This document shows positions 51,201-58,627 of a stretch of 64,000 nt of DNA, piece after piece. The number at the start of each line of letters is the position of its first letter. Position 1 is the stretch's first letter. Made by a program: the position numbers and the translations under genes. The stretch comes from Liopterus haemorrhoidalis (Eukaryota > Arthropoda > Insecta > Coleoptera > Dytiscidae), in contig OZ020615.1 of the NCBI GenBank assembly GCA_963971575.1, positions 64,799,379 to 64,863,378 on the forward strand, given 5' to 3'. Under the pieces are notes generated by a model. That model was not told where the DNA came from and searched no databases. It was given only the letters and a program-made list of their open reading frames with translations.

Positions 51201-54200
51201 TTAAGATATCATTTTTCATTATGACATGTCAAATAGATCGACATTTTAAAAAAATTAAATTTTTTAATACCAACATGACATAGAGCTTAAAAGGTGCGAA
51301 CTATTGAAAACAAAATTCCCTCTTAGTTTGTTCTTACAAAAGTGAACTGCTTATACCATCATTTTGTTGTCTGTCTGTTCGGTAAAAATTGTAGCCAAAC
51401 GACTAAAGCTAGAGAGTTGAAATTTGGCATGCTTATACAACTCTTTGAGCTGCATATAGGAAAAATACTAAAACATCTAAAAAATATATCCCCTTAAAAA
51501 TATGAACAAATATGTGCTCTTCGAATTTTTTTTTTTTTAATTCTGTGTAGTGTTTCAAATGAAAGCCCTTACTACGTGGATTAACGATCAAAATTTTATT
51601 TTTGCAAAATAAATTATTTTAATGCGATTTTTGCCAAAATTGTGCAAAAAAAATGTCCCATACCCTGCAGCCGAGATGGTTTAAACAAAAATCTGAAAAA
51701 TTTCTAAGTAATGTACATTGGTGTGAACTGGAATAGTACAACAGGAATTTTTGTTCAGATTATGTTTTCTGAAAATAACAAATTTTTTGTTTTTTTTTTG
51801 TTGACGATGTACAAAAGTAATAGTTATGTAACACACTATACTAGAAGGCGTATTCTGTCTAATGGTTAGCTTGCTACGCAGCAAACTAGGGTTCGCTCCC
51901 AGGCAGAGACAATTTTTTTTTCTCGTTTTTATATTGTTTAAATTATTTTGTCAAAATTCTAGTTATATTTTGGAAAATGTTGCATTTAATTTTTAAGGGC
52001 GTAAATTTAATAACCAGTTGGAATTATATTTTCATTCTATGTGTCATGTATACGAAACCAGAGGGGCGGAGCATATGACTTAAAACAACCAATGGAAGTC
52101 ATAGGCGCAATTTTCAAAATCTTAATGAACTTTGCTAATATATTAAAAAAAAATACTGTACATATTTAGAAACCTAAATAATGGTATTAGGTATTCGAAT
52201 TAAAATTAACAAAAAAATATTTTAACAAAAAATTTGTTTTTAAAGCTCTTGGATTAACAGACGATAAATTATTTTAAAAATATCGTTCATTTTGCCGTGA
52301 TTACTACAAAGCAAAATTTGTTCTACACACTCAGCATGCCTTCACTTATTATATACCTGCGAAACCCTGCAATGTGTGAAAATTCACACTTCACATTAAT
52401 TTTTTGCACTGATAATTATTTAAAATAGAGAATATACCACGTCGCTCAATAAGTCTCCGGTCTAACTAAGAAAAACAATTTAATTTTAGAAATTCGACTT
52501 TGTCAACATACTCTCCTTCAAGAGTGATACATTCATTCCAACGCTCCTAAAATTAAAAAAATTAAAATGAATTAATTTAAATTCAATACCAATCAGTAAT
52601 TGTTGATTTGCCTGGTGCAGAGTCTCTATAACGCTTATCAAGCCACTGTTTGGCTTCAACAGTAATTTTTCCAATAAAAAAACTATGTTTAATCAACACA
52701 CGAAATTCTTTTTATCCATTCTTTTGAAAATTACAAAACTGGAGTCACTAAAACCACTGTAACCTCTAAATTAATTGTCAGAATGTCATGAAATTTTCAC
52801 ACGTATCGTTTGAAGGTTGGTACTATCCAGAAATCATATGGGTCTGTCAACAGTGTTGCCATATATATGTCAGACTGGAGACTTATTGAGTGAAATGTTA
52901 TATTAAAAAGTTTTGACTGTGTTAAATTTACCTTTTGTGTTTTGGCAATCCTTTGGTAACAAGTTTCAACCTCCAACTTGAGAGCACTGTTCTCCTTAAT
53001 GAGTATCTCAATCATCTCAGCCGATGGCCATAGTTCCGAAGATTCCACATCCTCTCTCCCTTTTGTTTTAGGTCTAGGTGACGTACCACCAACATCATTA
53101 CACGATAAATCAGGCTGTGATCTTGATAGTGCAAATTTTTCATTCCGCTTACTATTTGGTCCTCGGCAAGAGCTTTTTTCGAGCCATTTCGGATAGTCAG
53201 GTGGTGGTGGGAGATTGGTATCGTAGTTTAAGACAGAGTTACTGTCTTTACGGGTTAGTGAAAGACGATCGATGTCTACATTTTCAGAGACACCGGAATC
53301 TCGCATGTTTGATGATGCGTTGGAAGAGGGTGCTTTTACTTCTTTAGCGAGGTGTTTTAAAACATGTGACTGACTTAAATAGTCATCGGGAATGTCTGTT
53401 ATCTCCTGCATACCTTCGTATATACGGGATGAATGATCTTTCGAAATACCTAACACAACAAAATTATTTGTAATGCTAGAACGGCTTTTCAAGTATAAAT
53501 ATAATATTTAGTTCATTTTATTTTTGAAAAATATTTAATATTCATTCAGTCGACATGCACACTTAACTGTCTGATAAGAAGAAAATCTTTTTATAAAAAT
53601 TTCCGTTAAATATGAAATATATTCAATCAGACCAATTCTGTAACTCTGTTACTATGATAATTGTAACTAAATTCGTCACTATGAGCAAGGTCAGTTACTA
53701 TCATGAATGAAAGCCATTATACTTTTTATAATATTTTATGTTATAGTAACGTTATTACACAGTAACTTTTTACAGAATTGATCTGAATGTGTATTTTTAA
53801 ATATTGATTAATTTTTTAACAATCTATTTATTTATTTTTTAACATTTCATTAACATTTTTTCATATTTTTAGGGTTTTGTAAGTATGACCGAAAAACCCT
53901 TATACCGTCATTTTGTCGTCTGACGGCTAAACCTAGAGAGTTGAAATTTGGCATGCTTATACAACTCTTGGACCCGCACATACGAAAAATACTAAACCAT
54001 CTAAAAAAAAATATCCCCCTAAAAATATAAACAAATTTCTGTTCATCGAAAAAAATATTTTTTTTTTAACTTCTGAGTAGGGTATCAAATGAAAGCCCTT
54101 AGTACGTGGATTAACGATCAAAATTTAATTTTTGCAAAATAAATTATTTTGACGCGATTTTTGCCAAAATTGTGCAAAAAAAATTTTTGTCCCACACCCT

Positions 54201-57200
54201 GTAGTCCAGATGGTTTAAACTAAAAATCTGAAAAAATTCTAAGTAATGTACATATGTGTGAACCGGAATAATACAACCGGAATTTTTGATCAGATTATGT
54301 TTTCGGAAAATAACGCATTTATGTTTTTTTTGCTTGACCATGTAAAATATTTAATAACTTATGTAACAAAATAAACCAGCATGCTTTGATAGTGTAATGG
54401 ATAGCATGCTCGCGTTCTAATTTGCAAACTAAAGTTCACTCCGCTCTCCAGGCAATTTTATTTTTTATTTTTTTTTGCATTTTTATTTTGTTTAAATTAT
54501 CAAAATTCTAGTTATATTTGGGCAAATGTTCCATTTAATTTTTAAAAGCGTAAATTTATTAAGATGTGGAAATTGTTGAAATTGAATACACGAAATCAGA
54601 GGAGCGGAGTTATGACTTAAAACAACCAATGGAAGCCATAGGCGCAATTTCAAAATCTTAATGAACCTTGCTTTATATAAAAAAAAAAATACTGCACATA
54701 TTTAGAAACCTAAATAATGGTATTAGGCATTCGAATTAAAATTAACAAAAAAAATATTTTAACATAAAATTTGTTTTGGCATCCCAAATAATCATCATTC
54801 ACTTACTAAATACCTGCGAAACCCTGAAATATGTGAAAATTCACACTTCACATAAATTTTTTATATTTGCAAGTAAGTTTTTTTATATATAGTTTTTTTA
54901 ATATTGTTGTTTTTATACATAAAAAAAAAAAAATGTAATTCGATGTAATAATTTTGTATAACAATTTCTTTTAGACTTTGAAAATGATTTAGAGAGAATC
55001 AAAACTAGTCAGCAAATAAAATATTTCTAACTATTTGATAAGAAAAGAATTGTTTTATTAGACCAATACCCAAAAAAAATTAATACTTAACCAATAATTT
55101 CTAAATCTTTGCTCAACCTCTTAAAGACTCTTTACTTATTTAATCTAATTAATTTACCTGATAATGATGGTGATGGTGAATTTGATGTTCTTTTTTGATT
55201 TTGATTTTTGTTGTCATACATGGAATTCTGGTGTGATGAGAGATATGTCGGTGAATCGGTGTGGTCTCGTATACCTGACAGTCTGAAATACAATTAAACA
55301 TAATCTAAATCATGTACGAGTCATATAAAAATCACGCACAGACAGAATGAAGAAATATGAACGCAACAATTAAAACAAAGCTGTAATACGATACCTTCTT
55401 ATCATATTAGAATTTTAATTGACATTAAATTTCATATTCACGAAACAGAATTAAAGTAACGTAAAGAGTTTGAGGAAATGTCTTAACAACGAAACAAGGA
55501 AATCAAAATTTGGGTCCTGGAAAAGGTGAACCTGTCCGAAGAAAAAAAAATAAATAAATTCTTCCAAGAACCCACAATTTTTTTTTTCTAAACCTACCCA
55601 ATAAAGCTTTTGGGTGCGCGCCTGTTGCAGTAACTGCTACAACAGAAGATCGACAGCAACTTGAGCCGTGGTGCGATAAACATCAATATAAATTTATATC
55701 GTTCTACAAGGTGTCTCAAAAGAAATTTTATATTTAGTGGATTGATTAAAAAAAAAGTAAGCCGTATATAGAAAAAATGTTTATTAATTATTAAAATACA
55801 CTTTCTGGGGATTTATTTCTTAAAAATAATATCGTCTAAATGTAGACCCTCGCGTTCTCGGCACTCATTTAATCGAACAGTAAAATTACTTATGACGTCT
55901 CGGCAGGTGGACTCAGGGATGGCTGCCATTTCGTGACGGATATTTTCTTTCAAATGCGCCAGTGAAGTCGGTTTATTGGCGTAAACTTTAGATTTAAGAT
56001 AACCCCATAGGAAAAAGTCCATAGGGGTTAAATCTGGACTGCGTGGAGGCCAATTTATGTCACCTCTCCGGGAGATCGCTCAATCACCTGATTTACGAAA
56101 TTAAGCCTCTGACTGGCATCTTGGGGCTTTAATTCTTGCACCAATTGAATTTTGTAGGGGTGCAGCTTTAGGTCTTTGTGCATAATGCGATGTAATGATG
56201 ATCTATGCACATTTAAAGCACTTGCGCGCTTCCGAATTGAAAGGTTCGGGTCGTCACGAACAGACTGATTAACATTCTCCACGTTTTCTACCGTTCTTGA
56301 TGACCTAGGTCGCCCGGATTTTGATTTATCCAGCGTTGTACCAGTCTCTTCAAACTTTTTAACCCAATGTCGAATGAGAGGAATGCTTGGCGCATCATTT
56401 AAGTGGCGAAAACCTCGAATACTGCAGAATTTTCTACGCGCTACAGTCGCCGAATCACCGTTTTTGTAAAACTCTCGCACGCATAACGCGCGGTCTGCTC
56501 CCGAGAAACGCTCCATAGCGATTGGATTCCCAAGAGCCAGGCTACCGATTGACATAACCCCCGCGCCCCTCGGATACGTTGCGTTCACGCAGTAAGCTAA
56601 ATAAATATAAAATTTCTTTTGAGACACCTTGTATTAAGATTAAATAAAGATATAAATTTTTTTTATAGTTTTTCACAACTTCTGTCGACATTCTAATAAA
56701 AATTCAACAGTAAAACATACGTAATAAGTTCAAACAGTACTAGAGTGTCTAGTACAATATTTGACCATCAGAATGCGTATTCGAGCGTGTCAGTTCTCAA
56801 TAACAAGCAGGTGATGGGTAAACTTTAACATTCGATTTTAGAAATATTTATCTTTTGTGATAATAATCGTTTATTTTTCTGAACTCTTAATGATATTAAA
56901 AAACGACCTACCTTCCTGTCCATGGTTCGTCCCCCGCGCTGTGTATAATGAGCGTGTTATAAGAACTACTGGAAACATCCAATGAACTTCTGTTAGATGG
57001 TAAAGATTCCTTCAGAGAGTTCCTATTGGACTGTAAATTTTCCTGTCCTTGCGGTTCCTGTCGTGCCGTATGTCGAATAACATAACGTTCTTCATGAGAT
57101 AAATTTTCATTCGAAGTCGATACATCAGTTTCACTTCCAGATAAACTTTGAGGAAAAACACCTAAAGACAAAACAGTTATAAACTTTGCGATAAAAAAAT

Positions 57201-57277
57201 ACAGAATATTCACCTTGTGGTCTTGGGTTTGATGAAGCATAGTTTAAAAATCGTCCAGTTTGCTGTAGAGAACTCAT
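41489..57277 (-). CDS. AMOT: Angiomotin (AMOT family), 11 coding exons
   Basis: Angiomotins are scaffold proteins at cell junctions and on actin. Their PPxY motifs bind the WW domains of Yorkie/YAP and so restrain Hippo-pathway transcription. Eleven exons can be joined: 57277-57214, 57161-56912, 55282-55158, 53449-52932, 50878-50605, 49104-48959, 48534-48185, 48126-47992, 46828-46623, 45035-44853 and 42207-41489. Each has AG/GT borders and the total of 2,970 nt is open throughout (989 aa). Visible landmarks are RQEPQGQE at about residues 55-62, PPPPDY at about 227-232, a coiled-coil angiomotin domain from about 285 to 640, and a Ser/Pro-rich tail with two GEYxRL repeats ending RIQF, which could be a class II PDZ ligand (inference). 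Vertebrate AMOT has the same order. The start Met is the first in the 5'-most exon I can join; further 5' exons are possible. Transposons fill all the long introns except possibly the one between exons 7 and 6. Confidence 0.93.
42596..43506 (-). mobile_element. R1 repeat, copy c, in AMOT intron 10
   Basis: Reversed, 0.9 kb, of the subfamily whose 3' part contains GGTATGCTGAGTGTGTAGGA. tRNA-like module at 42881-42960. Microsatellite GACAGACAGACAGAC near 43443. Confidence 0.78.
43606..44186 (-). mobile_element. R2 repeat, full copy in AMOT intron 10
   Basis: 580 bp with both subterminal repeats (CCGACCGCCA), microsatellite GACAGACGGACAGACAGACC and the end stem-loop. It lies 100 bp from R1 copy c. 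Confidence 0.75.
44848..45035 (-). CDS. AMOT: Angiomotin exon 10 with tandem donors
   Basis: Residues about 690-751: a Ser/Tyr-rich segment, then a short helix ([17 protein letters not shown]). The 3' border holds two donors 5 nt apart in GTAAGGTAAGC. Ending at 44853 joins the main exon-11 acceptor in frame. Ending at 44848 (AAG|GTAAGC, the better consensus) does not, unless a second acceptor at 42181 is used. The main model uses 44853. Confidence 0.88.
45174..46232 (-). mobile_element. R1 repeat, copy d, in AMOT intron 9
   Basis: Reversed, 1.06 kb, complete with both inverted repeats, stem-loop, microsatellite and an (ATT)n expansion near 45420. tRNA-like module at 45630-45697. Confidence 0.78.
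46436..46571. mobile_element. Short MITE in AMOT intron 9
   Basis: 136 bp with perfect inverted ends GAATTAGGAAATAATTTC. The centre contains an own palindrome (CCAACAACATTGTTGG). Just left of it (46310-46380) is a lone hAT-type end, GGAACCCCAGGGTTCCATGG. Confidence 0.75.
46623..46828 (-). CDS. AMOT: Angiomotin exon 9 (end of coiled coil)
   Basis: Residues about 621-690. [20 protein letters not shown] matches human [20 protein letters not shown], the end of the AMOT coiled coil. A Ser/His/Pro-rich linker follows. Acceptor TTTTTAG|GGTTAA, donor GAATTAG|GTATGT. Confidence 0.94.
46880..47840 (+). pseudogene. Truncated non-LTR retrotransposon in an AMOT intron
   Basis: Plus-strand frames encode [20 protein letters not shown] and FADDTSL, the polymerase motifs around the catalytic YADD-type box. 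They continue as [13 protein letters not shown] and [15 protein letters not shown]. After a break near 47436-47532 comes [27 protein letters not shown]. This order is standard for the jockey/CR1 group. The N-terminal endonuclease and early polymerase are missing (5' truncation) and frames are broken. It lies antisense between angiomotin exons 9 and 8. Confidence 0.85.
47992..48126 (-). CDS. AMOT: Angiomotin exon 8 (coiled coil)
   Basis: Residues about 576-621, a charged helix ([20 protein letters not shown]...). It is separated from exon 7 by a 58-bp intron. Acceptor TTTGTAG|AGATGC, donor ATCAAG|GTATGA. Confidence 0.92.
48185..48534 (-). CDS. AMOT: Angiomotin exon 7 (coiled coil core)
   Basis: Residues about 460-576. 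[16 protein letters not shown] and LRLQLEQEL match human KKQVYVDKVEKMQQAL and [25 protein letters not shown] matches DMTKWEQKYLEENVMR. This is the strongest evidence for family membership. Acceptor TTTATAG|TGTCGT, donor CCAAA|GTAAGA. Confidence 0.96.
48959..49104 (-). CDS. AMOT: Angiomotin exon 6 (coiled coil)
   Basis: Residues about 411-459. It reads [15 protein letters not shown] and later [20 protein letters not shown], aligning with human [20 protein letters not shown]. Acceptor TTTGCAG|ATAAAG, donor GAAGAG|GTATCT. It is easily missed because it has no internal Met. Confidence 0.93.
49152..50295. mobile_element. Inverted-repeat element Y in AMOT intron
   Basis: Reverse-orientation copy of element X with ends CAATAGACCATATTAGTA and (reverse) CAATAGTCCATATTAGTG. 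It hosts M1 copy 5 at a different point from copy 3 in X. Confidence 0.8.
49381..49788. mobile_element. MITE M1, copy 5, inside element Y
   Basis: 408 bp, bounded by TA. The empty site in element X (near 30700) reads through with a single TA. It lies in the AMOT intron between exons 6 and 5. Confidence 0.92.
50605..50878 (-). CDS. AMOT: Angiomotin exon 5 (coiled coil)
   Basis: Residues about 320-411. [18 protein letters not shown] and the [13 protein letters not shown] stretch match the AMOT domain (human [26 protein letters not shown]). Heptad-rich and strongly charged. Acceptor TTTTTAG|TTGGAG, donor ACAAA|GTAAGT. Confidence 0.94.
51017..52405 (+). mobile_element. R1 repeat, copy e, in AMOT intron 4
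   Basis: Plus orientation, interrupted at 51061-51351 by a TA MITE. tRNA-like module at 51853-51908, which has a fully paired 7-bp acceptor-like stem (TTCTGTC/GGCAGAG). Same 3' subfamily as copy c. Confidence 0.78.
51061..51351. mobile_element. TA-flanked MITE inside R1 copy e
   Basis: About 290 bp with inverted ends AAGCAGTTCACTTTTGTAAG, inserted at the TA of CCCTTATACC in the left end of the R1 repeat. A degraded relative without ends occupies about 23229-23510 (it shares AGATCTGGTTATTTTGGTTA-like and CATGTTGGTATTAAAA words). Confidence 0.85.
52437..52889 (-). mobile_element. Mariner deletion derivative in AMOT intron 4
   Basis: A 453-bp second copy of the family at 10201-11416, bounded by TA. 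Minus-strand codons include a mariner N-terminus ([22 protein letters not shown]) joined directly to [16 protein letters not shown]. The latter matches the RW..CI.L.GEYV.K ending of mariner transposases. No catalytic core remains. It lies next to the donor of exon 4. Confidence 0.88.
52932..53449 (-). CDS. AMOT: Angiomotin exon 4 (PPxY motif, start of coiled coil)
   Basis: Residues about 147-319. It contains [10 protein letters not shown], equivalent to the PPPEYPF motif of human AMOT that binds WW domains. It ends with [23 protein letters not shown], matching human [23 protein letters not shown], where the coiled coil begins. Acceptor TTAG|GTATTT, donor CAAAAG|GTAAAT. An open frame runs on past the donor into a mariner remnant but is not coding there. 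Confidence 0.93.
53628..53785. mobile_element. P-family MITE in AMOT intron 3
   Basis: 158 bp, ends CAGACCAATTCTGTAA / TTACAGAATTGATCTG, with internal GTTACTATGATAATTGTAAC. The minimal form of the family; flanking AAT on both sides could be a 3-bp duplication. Confidence 0.75.
53866..54862 (+). mobile_element. R1 repeat, copy f, in AMOT intron 3
   Basis: Plus orientation, 1.0 kb. The CTGT microsatellite has been lost (GTCGTCTGACGGC remains). tRNA-like module at 54380-54450. Both inverted repeats and the 3' stem-loop (GTGAAAATTCAC) persist. Confidence 0.76.
55158..55282 (-). CDS. AMOT: Angiomotin exon 3
   Basis: Residues about 105-147, a Ser/Gln/Asn-rich low-complexity linker (SPSPSLS at its end). 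Acceptor ATTTCAG|ACT, donor TATCAG|GTAAAT. The 125-nt length keeps the frame exactly between exons 2 and 4, which supports it although the peptide itself has no motif I recognise. Confidence 0.88.
55707..56631 (-). mobile_element. Tc1/mariner-family element, internally deleted
   Basis: The 925-bp element has identical 30-bp terminal inverted repeats (starting CAAGGTGTCTCAAAAGAAAT) and TA duplications at 55705-55706 and 56632-56633. The minus strand (56519 downward) encodes a transposase N-terminus with helix-turn-helix-like segments: [59 protein letters not shown]. It then jumps out of frame at about 56055 to [20 protein letters not shown]. The stretch that should carry the first two catalytic Asp residues is missing, so it cannot encode a working enzyme. 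It sits in the intron between AMOT exons 3 and 2. Confidence 0.93.
56912..57161 (-). CDS. AMOT: Angiomotin exon 2 (RQEPQGQE motif)
   Basis: Residues about 22-105. It carries [14 protein letters not shown], which closely matches the conserved [10 protein letters not shown] block of vertebrate AMOT and is the clearest N-terminal family marker. The rest is Ser/Asn-rich and probably disordered. Acceptor TTTAG|GTG, donor GGAAG|GTAGGT. Confidence 0.93.
57214..57277 (-). CDS. AMOT: Angiomotin exon 1 (start codon)
   Basis: The ATG at 57277-57275 opens a 21-codon exon starting [10 protein letters not shown]. Its donor is CAAG|GTGAAT. It splits a Gly codon with exon 2 across an intron of only 52 bp. 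The upstream sequence has no clear acceptor or promoter motif, so this being the true first coding exon is an inference. Confidence 0.75.
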
Positions 57278-58588
57278 TATCACAAAGTAAATTGTTAAAA
57301 AAATATGTAAATATTGTTGTTAAAAACAATATAGCATATTTAGATAAGGCACTTTTGATTTTTGCTCCAAATTTATTATGAACGCAGCATCTGTAACAAA
57401 AATTTCCATTTTTAAATGGTTTATAATTTTAAGAACATTTTTATGTAATAGAAGAATGTAATTATGGTCTACCCACGAATTAAGAAACATTAATATAGCC
57501 TTGAATAGATAAATTAAATGTTAAACTCCGTAGGAACAGAAATGTTTTCGTTTAAAACACAAAACACATAAAAACCAATATAAATTTGATATTTAACTGA
57601 GTTTATTAACTATTTTTGAGTCTGAATTTAAAAAAATGGGTTTTAATTTGTTTAAAAGGGTCTAAAGATGTATAATAAGCTTAAAAAACATTTTTTAATT
57701 CATTAAAAAAAACATAAACTTCTTTGTTAATGTTTATTTCAGTTTAAGTACAACATAAAGAGTTTTTGAAGATTTTTTTAGAGCTTTAATACACTTTAGG
57801 AATGTTATAAAGTGGTAGTAAGAGATCAATTAGTAAAATTCCTTTGATTTTCTTGTTAATAACATTGGAATTTGTTTGATTATACAGCTCACAACATTGG
57901 AATTTCATTATTTTTTTCCTTAAAAGCTCAAATTACTTCAGACAATGCATTTATTATCAACATTAACCGAATGTGTAATCATTATTTACTATTAAAAACG
58001 AAAAGTAAAAACAACTCTGGAATGTAAAATAAAAGAAAGTTTCGTATCTGAAATATTTTTCCTATCCTTTCATGGAGGATTGTTTAAGGTGTTTTTTGTG
58101 GTTTAATATCTAAATGAATTAGATCTGTGCATGTACTTACAAAAAATAGGAACATTTGTTAAAAATTAAACACAAAAATAACAAAATCCATACAGCACGG
58201 AATAAATTTTACAACAGTAAATTGAGTTATGCATAAATTCTTCGTAAGATGGCACAATTGTAATCTCAGGAATGTCACAGTGTTGCCAATAAAATAAATA
58301 AAGAACATTGCGTAACAATACTTAACAAAGAATATTAATTGTAGTCCTTACACTACAATAATTATGTACAAAATTAAATGGTTGTACGAAAAAAATGCAA
58401 ACGATAATAATAGGCGTTTTTTGGGCTTGACTCATTTTATATTTCTTAGATTTGAAGTTAAAAATATGCAGTTGGCTACATCTTTCAAAAATGTTCCAGT
58501 TTTCTACGGAAGGTTTCGTAGATATAACTTATTAAATGTCATAAATATTTAGAAAAATTAAGTAAATAATTTAATCATAAATTTAGAC
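57278..58588. promoter_or_regulatory. Divergent intergenic region of AMOT and CCDC174
   Basis: These 1.3 kb separate two head-to-head start codons, so both promoters and any 5' UTR exons must lie here or, for angiomotin, be interleaved. The stretch is AT-rich and free of the repeat families that fill the neighbouring introns. I see no certain TATA box, initiator or downstream element. Confidence 0.45.
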
Positions 58589-58627
58589 ATGTTTAATTCA
58601 AATCCCATAGAAATTAATAAATCGTCG
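58589..58627 (+). CDS. CCDC174: CCDC174 exon 1
   Basis: Thirteen codons from ATG, ending Ser-Ser at donor TCG|GTGAGT. Spliced to exon 2 it restores the conserved N-terminal SSLVSLKAE block, which fixes both the start and the short 61-bp intron. Confidence 0.9.

Noticed and set aside
51853..51908. True tRNA gene
   Set aside because: The acceptor-like stem pairs, but at 56 nt it is too short and the anticodon loop is truncated.
52797..52931. Extension of angiomotin exon 4 into [10 protein letters not shown]..
   Set aside because: It begins with a clear GT donor and runs into the mariner element; the next exon joins in frame at the donor.
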